Source: Meiothermus granaticius NBRC 107808
Lineage (GTDB): Bacteria > Deinococcota > Deinococci > Deinococcales > Thermaceae
Direction of reading: 5' to 3'
Assembly (NCBI RefSeq): GCF_003574355.1
Contig: NZ_QWLB01000005.1
Span: 43,330 to 107,329 of the forward strand
Length of the DNA stretch: 64,000 bases
Part shown: positions 1 through 8,226 of the stretch, in pieces
How positions within the stretch are numbered: position 1 is the first letter of the stretch
Layout: each line of letters starts with the position of its first letter
Translations under genes and position numbers: made by a program
The notes under the pieces: generated by a model
What the model saw: only the letters and a program-made list of their open reading frames with translations
The model's database searches: none
What the model was told of the DNA's origin: nothing

Positions 1-845
1 AGGCTAAGGAGATGTCCTGGGGCAGGCCCTAGCCAGGCGTAAAAGGCATCGCCCAGGAAGCCCGTCAGCAGCACGGCGGGGAGCAGAAACCAGTCCTGGT
101 GGGCGGCGATGGTGAGCAGCGAGGAGAGCCCCAACAGCAGCGTGATGGATCCCAAGGGCAATCGCCACCGCCGCACGGCGAAGAGCACCACCCCCATCAG
201 GGTGAGGGTCTGCAGCAGCATAGCCGCCACTCCCTTGCCCTCCAGCAACGAGGCGGTTTGCTCGCTAAGGAGACGGTTTCCTGCGGCCAACTGCCCGTCG
301 CTGATGGGGCTGGCATAGGCGCTAAAGAAGGTCAAGAGCGAGAGCAGAAAGGCCAACGAGATCAGCGCCGGCCATAGGGTAGCCTGCCCTTGTACCCCTG
401 CCGCACGAACCGGCCCTGTGACCATCAGGCTACCCCCGAGGGCCAGCAGTAGGTGGGTGGGGCTCAAGCGCGCCTCCACGTTGACCTCGATACCAAACGC
501 CAGGTGCCAGAGCATGTCTCCGACCCCACCCAGCATAAACAGGGCCACCCCCAGCAGCGAGAGCTCATAGCCCTTGGGGGTGGCCTGCCGCCAGGTTAGG
601 CCAGTGCGCACTCCCGCCAGGGTGCGGCCCACCAGCAGCGCCGCCAGGGCCAAAAACCCCGAGTACAGCACCCCGTGCCAGGGGGTGAAGAAGGTCTCCA
701 AGGTCTCGGCAATGCGGTGGTGCGCCCAAGCATCAAGGTGAATCCCGCCCACCATCCAGCCCGAGAACGCCACCACCATCCAATTGAAGCGGGGTGCGAT
801 ATAACCTGTAACTTGACCCGATGGATTCAAACTTTTACTGCTCAC
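1..845 (-). CDS. Multi-pass integral membrane protein, C-terminus outside window
   Basis: Open reading frame on the minus strand running off the left edge; about 281 residues are visible. GTG at 845 is preceded by a good Shine-Dalgarno (GGGAGG at 851-856), so I prefer it to the in-frame TTG at 830. The product is very hydrophobic with at least six likely membrane segments and several His/Trp pairs near segment ends (for example GGIHLDAWAHH about residue 35 and GDMLWHLAFG about residue 110). I do not recognise a named family. Its position beside a copper-resistance cluster suggests a role in metal handling, which is inference only. An AraC-type regulator remnant lies next to it on the same strand. 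Confidence 0.75.
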   Translation of the reverse strand, partial: MSSKSLNPSGQVTGYIAPRFNWMVVAFSGWMVGGIHLDAWAHHRIAETLETFFTPWHGVLYSGFLALAALLVGRTLAGVRTGLTWRQATPKGYELSLLGVALFMLGGVGDMLWHLAFGIEVNVEARLSPTHLLLALGGSLMVTGPVRAAGVQGQATLWPALISLAFLLSLLTFFSAYASPISDGQLAAGNRLLSEQTASLLEGKGVAAMLLQTLTLMGVVLFAVRRWRLPLGSITLLLGLSSLLTIAAHQDWFLLPAVLLTGFLGDAFYAWLGPAPGHLLS

Positions 846-988
846 ACATCCCTCCCTAGTGCTCTGGTAAGTTAATTTCTGGATATTTTTGATGTCCATC
901 AAATCTGCAGGTTTGCGATGAGCGGCTCGTTTCGGAGATTTCATCAAATACTGATAATTACCTAACCTAACCACTAGCCCTGAAGGTA

Positions 989-1742
989 TCAGACCGAGTG
1001 CAGCTTGACTTGAACCAAACGGCTATTGCCAAAAACCGGCGAGGGTTTGAGGCCGAAGGTGGCGCGGTAGACCCTCGAGAGGTGCGCCGAGTCGGCAAAA
1101 CCTGCGGTATGGGCAGCCTCGGTGAGCGAGACCCCCATCACGCTCAGCCATCAAGCGCTGCCAAACCCGATAGCGCTTGAGCGATACTCCCACCTGGGTC
1201 TGAAACAAATGCCGCAAACGGCTGGGTGAGAGCTCGACCAGCGAAGCAATCCTAGAGGTTGGGGGTAGCAGGAGGTGTCCAAGGGTCTGCAATACAAGAC
1301 GATCAAGTTCGTAACCCGGCAGGTCTTGCCCCAGGTAATCCGTCAGCCCTTTGGAAAAGGTGTCGGCGGTGTTGGCGTTGAGCGTGTGTAGACCTGGCCT
1401 ATCGCGTAGCACCCCGCTCACGCTCAGTGACTCGGTCCAGATAAATACCGAAGACACCCCTGCGGCGTTTACGGTGTGAGCGATACTTGGAGCGACCACA
1501 AACCCCGCACAGGCTTGGCCGGATTGATCATCGGCTACCTAAAGCTTGCCCTCAAGCGCCACCCCCATCTGAACCGCCAGGTGGCGGTGGCGGCTGGAGT
1601 CATAGCCAACCCCGACAAAAACCGCCCGGCCCGGCCACAGGTGAAGTTGATCTGAAGGCACCGGGGCGGGCAGGGGCAGAAAGGTTTTGGGCAACTGGGC
1701 CTCGTTTACACTCGAGCCTGGAGTCCAACCTCCCCTAGCCAC
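989..1742 (-). pseudogene. Decayed AraC-family transcriptional regulator
   Basis: Two pieces in one frame are separated by an in-frame TAG at 1539-1541. The first part (about 1742-1542) looks like an AraC N-terminal sensing domain. The second carries the helix-turn-helix region (SPSRLRHLFQTQVGVSLKRY). Around 1135 the frame shifts: the expected second HTH continues in another frame as SLTEAAHTAGFADSAHLSR and ends at a TGA at 989. A one- or two-base deletion plus a premature amber codon make this a non-functional regulator unless both are sequence errors. The start is uncertain because it overlaps the end of the glutaredoxin-like gene. It may once have controlled the neighbouring metal genes. 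Confidence 0.75.
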
Positions 1743-1963
1743 CGCTTGAGCTTCACGATGGAGAACTGGCTGAGGGAGGTAGCTTTATCCCCGTAAACCA
1801 GGGTAGGCACGCTGCGCCGCCCACCGTTGAGGGTGAGTACGCGTTGTTCGGCTTGGGGTTGCTGGTCAATGTCGATCTCTTGAAAGGGCAGGTTCAGATG
1901 GGTTAGCGCCTGTTTGAGGGCTTTGCAGTCTCCGCACCACGAGGTCGAGAAGATGGTCAGCAT
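1706..1963 (-). CDS. Glutaredoxin/NrdH-like thiol redoxin
   Basis: An 85-residue thioredoxin-fold protein with the redox motif WCGDC near residue 11 and the cis-proline loop RSVPTLVYG near residue 50, typical of NrdH/mycoredoxin-type glutaredoxins. It would reduce disulphides or glutathione-like mixed disulphides in the cytoplasm. It lies 4 bp downstream of the 140-residue unknown gene and shares its strand with copA, csoR and copZ, so it is probably the last intact gene of that transcription unit. The second Cys of the motif is present, so a dithiol mechanism is possible. Confidence 0.8.
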   Translation of the reverse strand: MLTIFSTSWCGDCKALKQALTHLNLPFQEIDIDQQPQAEQRVLTLNGGRRSVPTLVYGDKATSLSQFSIVKLKRWLGEVGLQARV

Positions 1964-1967
1964 CGGC

Positions 1968-2390
1968 TTACTCCGCTGGCTTTAGAGCCTCGGCGATGGC
2001 GCTAATCAGTTCTTCTTTGCGCTCGTAGGAAGGACGCAGGTAGACGTGGGTCTCGTGGAGCCAGTCGTGTACGGCGGCGATTTCGGTTTCGTCGGGCAGC
2101 TTGAGGTGCGGGTATGCCCCGTATTCCATATACATACCAAAGCGTTCAGCCACAGCTTCTAAAGCCAGCACCTTTTCGGTTGTCCAGCGGATCTGGAAGG
2201 GCAGTAGAAAGGCGGGCTTGCCGCACGAACCGCCCAACCCCAGCATCTGATACCCACCCACCGTTGGCGCGTTGTACTTGGCCTGAGAGCGGGCCACAAA
2301 GGCTTCGCGGTCTTTAACCTTATCCTTACTGGTCTTGAGACTGGCCACATAGAGGCCAAGGGACTTGTCCTTTTCTTGAATTACTTCCAT
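1968..2390 (-). CDS. Conserved hypothetical protein in copper cluster
   Basis: A 140-residue soluble protein. ATG at 2390 is chosen over the upstream in-frame start because AGGAGGA sits a few bases before it. The start overlaps the end of the Cys-rich mini-protein gene by 10 bp, implying translational coupling. I do not recognise a family. It has a single GGSCGKPAF segment, a possible one-Cys metal or redox site, and no signal peptide or membrane segment. The neighbours on both sides are redox and copper genes. Confidence 0.75.
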   Translation of the reverse strand: MEVIQEKDKSLGLYVASLKTSKDKVKDREAFVARSQAKYNAPTVGGYQMLGLGGSCGKPAFLLPFQIRWTTEKVLALEAVAERFGMYMEYGAYPHLKLPDETEIAAVHDWLHETHVYLRPSYERKEELISAIAEALKPAE

Positions 2391-2578
2391 GCTTCCTCCT
2401 GTTGGGGTGGACACTTCACGTCCGCATAGGAACAGAACACACAGCAGTCGCCGGGTCTGGGACGTAGAATGGTCTTACAGCCGGGGCACTCGAAGAATCG
2501 TTGACAAGCATCGGTGGGCATGATGGCCCGGGTGGTCATGCCACAAATCGGACAGGTCAGGCTGGCCTGGAGGATCAT
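2381..2578 (-). CDS. Small Cys-rich GDCCVFCSY-motif protein
   Basis: A 65-residue protein with a CPICGM zinc-ribbon-like knuckle near residue 9, a CPGC pair near residue 32 and the unusual GDCCVFCSYADVKCPP segment near residue 44. Short proteins with the GDCCVFCSYG motif are found beside heavy-metal resistance genes in other bacteria, but I know of no defined function. Nine cysteines in 65 residues suggest metal binding. It follows copA by 12 bp and overlaps the next gene, so it is probably cotranscribed with copper export. Confidence 0.8.
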   Translation of the reverse strand: MILQASLTCPICGMTTRAIMPTDACQRFFECPGCKTILRPRPGDCCVFCSYADVKCPPQQEEAWK

Positions 2579-2590
2579 CCCGGTTCATCC

Positions 2591-5107
2591 CTAGGCCGGC
2601 ACCGCCACCGACGGAGGGGTATTCCTGACCTCTGCTGCGCGTAAGGGCGGGCGGAAGCGCCGCAGGCGCAGGGCGTTGGAGAGCACAAACACCGAGGAGA
2701 GCCCCATCGCGGCCCCAGCCAGCACCGGGGAGAGCATCCAACCATTGAGCGGGTAGAGCACCCCTGCCGCCACCGGAATCAGAATCACGTTGTAGGCAAA
2801 GGCCCAGAACAGGTTGAACTTGATGTTGGAAAGGGTCGTTCGGGACAGGGCAATGGCGTTGGGCACCCCGCGCAAGTCCCCCGACATCAAGATCACGTCG
2901 GCGGTCTCGATGGCAATGTCGGTTCCGGTGCCAATCGCCAGACCCACGTCGGCCTGCGCCAGCGCTGGCGCGTCGTTGATGCCATCCCCCACAAAGGCCA
3001 CCTGGTAGCCCTTGGCCTGAAGCTGGGTGACAGCATCGGCTTTGCCACCGGGCAGCACCTCGGCCAGCACCTCGTCTATGCCCAGTTGACGGGCAATGGC
3101 CTGAGCCGTGCGGGCATTGTCCCCAGTAATCATGGCCACATTCAAGCCCTGTAGGTGCAGGGCTTGAATGGCCTCGGCACTGCCTTCCTTGATAGGATCG
3201 GCCACCGCGATCATGGCCGCGAGCCTGCCGTTGATGGCGGCATAGAGCGGCGACTTGCCTTCATCGCCCAACTTGGCCGCTTGGGGTGCAAAGGCTTCGA
3301 CTGGAATACCCAGTTTGCTCATGTACCGGTCGGCCCCCACCTGAACCTGATAGATGCCCACCTGGGCATAGAGGCCAAAACCCGGCACGGCCTCAAAGTC
3401 CACCACCTCCGGCAGTTCGATGCCCTTTTGCTTTGCAGATTTCACGATGGCCTGGGCCACCGGGTGTTCAGACTGGGTTTCGGCCGCGGCTACCAAGCGC
3501 AAGACCTCATCCGGCTCAAAGCCTTGGTTCACCACAAAATCGGTCATCTCGGGTCGGCCTTTGGTCAGTGTACCGGTCTTGTCTATGGCAACCACCTGGG
3601 TTTCTTGTAGGCTCTGCAAGGCCTCACCCCTGCGGAACAAGATCCCCATTTCGGCGGCCTTGCCGGTGCCTACCATGATGCTGGTGGGGGTTGCCAATCC
3701 CATCGCACAGGGACAAGCGATGATCAACACGGCAACCGTGTTGACCAGGGCAAAGCCAATCGCCGATTCACCCCCGAAAATCAGCCAGATCACTGCCGTG
3801 AGCGCAGCAATGCCCAACACGATGGGCGTGAACACCGCCACCACCCTATCGGCCAGACCCTGGATGGCCGGCTTGGAAGCCTGCGCGGTCTCCACCAACT
3901 TGATGATTTGCGAGAGTACCGTATCCGCCCCTACCGCCGTGGCCCTAAAGGTCAACACCCCATTCTGATTGACGGTTCCGCCCACCACCTGGGCTCCCTC
4001 GGCTTTAGCCACCGGGATGGGTTCGCCGGTGATCATGCTCTCATCCACGAAGCTCGAACCAGAGAGAACCAGGCCGTCCACCGGGATCTTCTCGCCGGGG
4101 CGTACCGAAACCGCGTCACCGGGCAGCACCTCGTCCACCGGGATTTCCAGTTCATTCCCTTCCCGCACCACCCGGGCGGTCTTGGCCTGCAGTCCCAGGA
4201 GCTTCTTCATGGCTTCGCTGGTACGCCCCTTGGCGATGGCCTCCAGGTACTTGCCCAGCAGGATCAGGGTGATCACCACCCCTGCCGCCTCGAAGTACAC
4301 ATGTTGAGCCTTTTCAGGTAGCAGGTTTGGGGCAAGGCTCATCAATGCGGTGATCACGCTGCTGTACCAGAAGGCCGCGCTGGTACCGATGGTGACCAGG
4401 CTGTTCATGTCGGGTGAAAACGAACGCAAGGCCTTCCAGCCGGTCTTGTGGAAGCGCATACCGGCGATGAAGTACACCGGTATGGTGAGGGCCAACATCA
4501 CCCAGTTCCAGACCTCTATGGGGGCTATGGAGAGCAAGAACATATGGGCTGGCATCCACAGCATCGGCACCATGGCGATGAGGGTCAGGGGGATGGAAAA
4601 GACCGCCGCCAGCTTGACCGAGTTCCCCAGGCTCCTAATCTCCTGTTCACGGGCCTCCCGCTCGATATCGGCGCGATCCTTACCGGCTTGCACTTCCAGA
4701 ATGCCATAGCCCGCGTCGCGAATGGCGGCCTTGAGCTGCGGCAACGCTACACTACTGGGCAGATACTTGACGCTGGCCCGTTCGGTAGCCAGATTGACGT
4801 TGGCTTCCAGCACACCGGGTACTTTTTTCAAGGCCCGCTCAACCCGGCTCACGCAAGCCGCACAGGTCATGCCGGTCACGCCCAGTTCGGTCTCGGCCAA
4901 CACTGGGGTATAGCCTACCTCTTTGACTTTTTCCAGAAGCTGAGCAGGGCTGGTCTTCTCCGGGTCATAGGCAACGGTAGCCCTCTCGGTGGCTAGATTG
5001 ACGTTGGCAGCTTCAACGCCTTCGACCTTCTTGAGGCCCCGTTCGACCCGGCTTACACAGGCTGCACAGGTCATGCCTTGAACACCTATCTGGAGTTCTT
5101 TGGTCAT
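2591..5107 (-). CDS. copA: Cu(I)-translocating P1B-type ATPase CopA
   Basis: An 838-residue P-type ATPase that exports Cu(I) from the cytoplasm. It has two N-terminal heavy-metal-associated domains, each with [13 protein letters not shown] (about residues 11 and 79), the membrane CPC motif (IACPCAMG, about residue 466), the phosphorylated Asp in DKTGTLTKG (about 507), the HP motif (SEHPVAQAI) and the hinge GDGINDAP. Length is normal for a two-HMA CopA. It lies downstream of csoR and copZ in the same direction, so CsoR derepression should induce it. The C-terminal end is a TAG stop. Confidence 0.97.
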   Translation of the reverse strand: MTKELQIGVQGMTCAACVSRVERGLKKVEGVEAANVNLATERATVAYDPEKTSPAQLLEKVKEVGYTPVLAETELGVTGMTCAACVSRVERALKKVPGVLEANVNLATERASVKYLPSSVALPQLKAAIRDAGYGILEVQAGKDRADIEREAREQEIRSLGNSVKLAAVFSIPLTLIAMVPMLWMPAHMFLLSIAPIEVWNWVMLALTIPVYFIAGMRFHKTGWKALRSFSPDMNSLVTIGTSAAFWYSSVITALMSLAPNLLPEKAQHVYFEAAGVVITLILLGKYLEAIAKGRTSEAMKKLLGLQAKTARVVREGNELEIPVDEVLPGDAVSVRPGEKIPVDGLVLSGSSFVDESMITGEPIPVAKAEGAQVVGGTVNQNGVLTFRATAVGADTVLSQIIKLVETAQASKPAIQGLADRVVAVFTPIVLGIAALTAVIWLIFGGESAIGFALVNTVAVLIIACPCAMGLATPTSIMVGTGKAAEMGILFRRGEALQSLQETQVVAIDKTGTLTKGRPEMTDFVVNQGFEPDEVLRLVAAAETQSEHPVAQAIVKSAKQKGIELPEVVDFEAVPGFGLYAQVGIYQVQVGADRYMSKLGIPVEAFAPQAAKLGDEGKSPLYAAINGRLAAMIAVADPIKEGSAEAIQALHLQGLNVAMITGDNARTAQAIARQLGIDEVLAEVLPGGKADAVTQLQAKGYQVAFVGDGINDAPALAQADVGLAIGTGTDIAIETADVILMSGDLRGVPNAIALSRTTLSNIKFNLFWAFAYNVILIPVAAGVLYPLNGWMLSPVLAGAAMGLSSVFVLSNALRLRRFRPPLRAAEVRNTPPSVAVPA

Positions 5108-5117
5108 CTGTCCTCCC

Positions 5118-5140
5118 TATCCTCCCCACCAGGGGAGGGA
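5118..5140. promoter_or_regulatory. Weak CsoR-like inverted repeat upstream of copA
   Basis: TATCCTCCCCACCAGGGGAG plus GGA: an imperfect inverted repeat (CCTCCCC / GGGGAGG) just before the copA start. It resembles the strong CsoR site at 5706-5732 but lacks the full match. It could be a second operator or simply a hairpin in the csoR-copA intergenic gap. Confidence 0.4.
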
Positions 5141-5183
5141 CCAGATTGGCTGAGGTTGGTCGAAGGCTTCAACCCCACCAGCC

Positions 5184-5474
5184 TCAGCGGTACTTGAGCA
5201 CTTCCATCAGCTCATCTACCAATTTGTCCGTATCCCCGCGCTGGGCAGCGCTGGCTACGTGGTGCTCAAGGTGGCTCCTGAGTACAATGTCGCCCACCTT
5301 GGATAGAGCCCCCTGAACCGCACTGATCTGTTTGAGCACATCCACACAGTAGGGCTCGCCCTCGAGCATTTTCAAGATGCTCTCCAGGTGTCCCTTGGCG
5401 CTCAGGAGACGGTTTTGAGCATCCTTGCGAACTTTAGCATCCAGATGAAGGGTGTGTTCAGCGACGGCATTCAT
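5184..5474 (-). CDS. csoR: Copper-sensing repressor CsoR
   Basis: A 96-residue all-helical DUF156/CsoR repressor. The copper ligands follow the Cys-X24-His-X3-His spacing (Cys43, His68, His72). This is the Cys-His-His variant reported for Thermus CsoR rather than the Cys-His-Cys form of Mycobacterium. Cu(I) binding should release it from the operator at 5706-5732. It lies between copZ and copA on the same strand, 10 bp after copZ, so it is autoregulated. The length is usual for the family. Confidence 0.93.
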   Translation of the reverse strand: MNAVAEHTLHLDAKVRKDAQNRLLSAKGHLESILKMLEGEPYCVDVLKQISAVQGALSKVGDIVLRSHLEHHVASAAQRGDTDKLVDELMEVLKYR

Positions 5475-5484
5475 ACCCGATTCC

Positions 5485-5691
5485 TTACCGTCTTAGCGAA
5501 GCGCTGTAGCCCTCTTCCTGTACCGCTTCGATCAGCTTGTCAACAGGAGCTTTGCCCTCTACGATGGCCCGGCCATCTTGCAGGAAAACCTCAACCTTCT
5601 CCACCCCGGATACACTCTTTAGGGCTTTCTCTACGCTGATTTTGCAGTGACCACAGCTCATACCCTGGACGTTGAGTTCGATATTGTTCAT
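5485..5691 (-). CDS. copZ: Copper chaperone CopZ
   Basis: A 68-residue single heavy-metal-associated domain with the Cu(I) motif GMSCGHC near residue 10. CopZ carries Cu(I) to CopA and to CsoR in the cytoplasm. It is the first gene of the copZ-csoR-copA unit, directly downstream of a near-consensus sigma-70 promoter and a CsoR operator. The ORF covers the entire usual ferredoxin-like fold. Confidence 0.93.
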   Translation of the reverse strand: MNNIELNVQGMSCGHCKISVEKALKSVSGVEKVEVFLQDGRAIVEGKAPVDKLIEAVQEEGYSASLRR

Positions 5692-5705
5692 GATTGCCTC
5701 CTATC

Positions 5706-5732
5706 TATCCACCCCACTGGGGGTGGGGTATC
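5706..5732. promoter_or_regulatory. CsoR operator
   Basis: On the minus strand this reads GATACCCCACCCCCAGTGGG followed by GTGGATA, a GC-rich palindrome flanked by A/T, almost identical to the known CsoR operator layout (CCCACCCC-CAGTGGGGTGGG core). It covers the predicted transcription start of copZ, so bound CsoR would block initiation. Confidence 0.85.
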
Positions 5733-5738
5733 TACTTT

Positions 5739-5767
5739 AGATTACGCTCCCTGGGCATCTTTGTCAA
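5739..5767 (-). promoter_or_regulatory. Sigma-70 promoter of copZ-csoR-copA
   Basis: A perfect -35 TTGACA (5762-5767, minus strand), a 17-bp spacer and -10 TAATCT (5739-5744). The start point falls inside the CsoR palindrome. This is the best consensus promoter I see in the window. Confidence 0.85.
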
Positions 5768-5791
5768 CCCCACCCTGGGAGGGCAGTGGGG

Positions 5792-6307
5792 TCAGTAAAC
5801 GGTCGGCGGGCCTTCGCCCGAGTATCCCACCAACTCAAATTTCTGCAACACGTGACCCTGCATCTTCTGGAACACCTCGCGGTAACTGGCCCCTGGGGTC
5901 AGACCCATGCCTGGGACATCCAGCGCATAGAGCACAAAGGTGTAGCGCAGGCCAGCGCAGGGTGGGCTATAGCCCAGGCGATCCAGGCCGTTGCGGCCCT
6001 GAAAAAACAGACCGGGTTCGACCCCCAACGGCACATTTTCCCACAGCCCTGGTGCTTCTGGTGGCAGATCGTAGAGCACCCACTGGGCCTGGGGTGGCTT
6101 CCCAGCCCAGGCGATGAGCACCAGGCCCTGGGTTGCAGCGGGCAGATGACCAAATCGCAGGGGCGGGCTGACGGCTGCTCCTAGGCAGGTGTAGTGGCTG
6201 GGGATGGTCTTGCCGTTGACAAAGGCAGGGCTGGTTAGGCCAGCGGGGTGGGCTGAGGCCATACCTGTGGCGAGGGCCATCACCCATGACAAGAAACGGC
6301 GGCCCAT
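5792..6307 (-). CDS. Secreted PEBP/YbhB-family protein
   Basis: A 171-residue protein with a signal peptide (cleavage probably after GMASA, residue about 19) and phosphatidylethanolamine-binding/Raf-kinase-inhibitor-like features: LTSPAFVNGKTIPSHYTCLG, the VLYDLPP strand and the GYSPPC segment near residue 112. Function in bacteria is poorly known. It is followed on the same strand by copZ, but a strong promoter lies between them, so it is probably a separate unit in the copper island. Confidence 0.8.
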   Translation of the reverse strand: MGRRFLSWVMALATGMASAHPAGLTSPAFVNGKTIPSHYTCLGAAVSPPLRFGHLPAATQGLVLIAWAGKPPQAQWVLYDLPPEAPGLWENVPLGVEPGLFFQGRNGLDRLGYSPPCAGLRYTFVLYALDVPGMGLTPGASYREVFQKMQGHVLQKFELVGYSGEGPPTVY

Positions 6308-6579
6308 GGGTATCTGGAATTACCCTAAAACCAGTGGCTGAAGCCAGGATGAAACCCCATTTTCAAGCCCGATACGGGGCATGGTTCTTGCGACTTCGCA
6401 CGGGAACCTTATGCATCGGGCGGTGATCCTGGGGCGGCTGCAACGCTTGCGGAGGGTATCGTCAGCACAGCCTTAGCCTCTCACTGGCCGATGCCTCAGC
6501 TTAAGCCAAAAACTGGATTGACAACCTGTACCCGAACCTTCAGCTCTGCAAGCGCCCGAATTCGGGTCTTCTCCCGGGA

Positions 6580-8226
6580 CTAGATCAGCAGGCTCACCAG
6601 ATCAAAAGATTCGGCCTCAAACGCCGAAAATGGGGGCGCCCTCCGAGTGCGTAGCAGTTCCTCCAGGGCCGCCATCTCGCGGTCGCGCCAGAGGCCACAA
6701 GCCGCCAGCAACCGCCCCTCTTGCCCGTAAAAAGCCAGGAAATCGCCAGTTTCCGGCTCCCCCCAGTAGGCTTCCTGGTTCCATCCCGCGGCGTGCCCCA
6801 CATAGACCAGGCTGTGGTCATACTGCTCGCTCCAGAAGAAGGGTACCCCCTGGTAGCGGGCCTCCAGCCCCAGCATGGCACGGGCCGCTACCCGCCCGTG
6901 CTGTTGGGACAGCCGCCAGTGTTCGACCCGGACTGGCCGACCCGACTGGGGATCGGGAAAGCGGGCGATGTCCCCTGCCGCCCACAGGCCCCGAGCGGCC
7001 TGCAGGCTGGCATCCACGGGCACACTGCCGTCCTCCGCCAACTCTAGCCCCTGCACGAAGGCGGTAGCAGGCCGCACCCCAATCCCCACCAGCACCAGAT
7101 CGGCAGGCAGGATTTCACCGTCCTCAAGCCGCACCCACCTGACCCGCCCCGAACCTTCGATAGCTGCCAGCTTGCTTCCCAGCCGGAAGCGCACCCCCTG
7201 GGCTTCGTGCAGCGCCTGCAGGGTTCGTCCGACCCGCTCACCCAGAACTCTTTTGAGGGGAATCGGGTCAGGAGCCACTATGGTTACCTCGAGACCTCCC
7301 TTCCGCAGGCTGGCCGCCACCTCCATGCCGATAAACCCGGCTCCCACCAGGATCACCTGCTTGGCTTCTTTGGCGCTCGTCACCAGCCGCCGGGCATCCC
7401 CCAACGAGCGCAGGCTGAAGACCCCCTCAAGGTCAGCTCCGGGAATCTCGAGCCGCCGCGCTAGACCCCCTGTCGCGAGCAGCGCCGCGTCGTAGCTGAG
7501 CACCTCACCCCCCGCCAACTCGACTCGCCGGGTTTGCACATCCAGCCGGGTGATGGGCCGCCCCAACCTTAGCTCGATGTCCATGGCCCGGTAGAACCCT
7601 TCGCCGCGCAGGGCCAGCGCGGGGTGGGAGTGCATATGGCTACCTTCCTCCTGGGCGGGGGGTTCTTGCTGTTCGGGCTTCCCGCCCTGGCTGTGGGCAT
7701 GAGCCTCGGTGGCCGCGAGCCCGTGCACCAGATAGTCCTTGCTCAGGTGGGGTCGGTCATAGGGCAGTTCGGGCTCGGCCGAAATCAGCACCAGTCTTCC
7801 ACCAAAGCCCTGACGGCGCAACTCCTCCACCGCCGACTGGCCCGCCGCGCCGCCGCCCAAAATCACCAGGGTACGCCGGGCGCTGCCTAGGGGCCGGGAA
7901 GGGGGGGGTGGAACCCGCTCCGCGGGTTCCACCCATATGGTCTGGCCCTGCTGACGCACCCCAAAGCAGGTTAGCGCATCGAGGGCCGGAGGTTCGAGCA
8001 GCTTCCCGTCCCTCACATCAAAACAAGCGTGGTGCCAGGGGCAGACCAGCCGGGTGCCGCTCAGGACGCCCTCGACCAGCGGAGCCCCGTGGTGGGGACA
8101 GTATGCTTGCAGGGCGTAGACTTGTCCCTGCCCCCGCACCAACAAGACCTCTTGCTCGCCTACCAGCACAGTTTTCATGCCCCCCTCGGGTAGCTCGCTG
8201 GATCCCAGGATGGCCACCGGGTTCAT
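6580..8226 (-). CDS. Rieske [2Fe-2S]-FAD oxidoreductase (AIFM3-like)
   Basis: A 548-residue protein. N-terminal Rieske domain (about 1-105) with both ligand pairs, CPHHGAPL near 43 and CPWHHACFD near 62. Then an FAD/NAD-dependent disulphide-reductase-type oxidoreductase with GGGAAGQSAVEELR near 120, a second nucleotide site VGAGFIGMEVAASLR and an AAGDIA FAD motif, plus a C-terminal reductase domain. ATG at 8226 overlaps the oxidase stop (ATGA). A His-rich, low-complexity insert (about 180-210, with HAHSQGG and HMHSHP) interrupts the FAD domain just after the LPYDRPHLSK motif, unlike typical homologues, and could bind Cu. Probably electron transfer linked to the cotranscribed multicopper oxidase. 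Confidence 0.85.
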   Translation of the reverse strand: MNPVAILGSSELPEGGMKTVLVGEQEVLLVRGQGQVYALQAYCPHHGAPLVEGVLSGTRLVCPWHHACFDVRDGKLLEPPALDALTCFGVRQQGQTIWVEPAERVPPPPSRPLGSARRTLVILGGGAAGQSAVEELRRQGFGGRLVLISAEPELPYDRPHLSKDYLVHGLAATEAHAHSQGGKPEQQEPPAQEEGSHMHSHPALALRGEGFYRAMDIELRLGRPITRLDVQTRRVELAGGEVLSYDAALLATGGLARRLEIPGADLEGVFSLRSLGDARRLVTSAKEAKQVILVGAGFIGMEVAASLRKGGLEVTIVAPDPIPLKRVLGERVGRTLQALHEAQGVRFRLGSKLAAIEGSGRVRWVRLEDGEILPADLVLVGIGVRPATAFVQGLELAEDGSVPVDASLQAARGLWAAGDIARFPDPQSGRPVRVEHWRLSQQHGRVAARAMLGLEARYQGVPFFWSEQYDHSLVYVGHAAGWNQEAYWGEPETGDFLAFYGQEGRLLAACGLWRDREMAALEELLRTRRAPPFSAFEAESFDLVSLLI

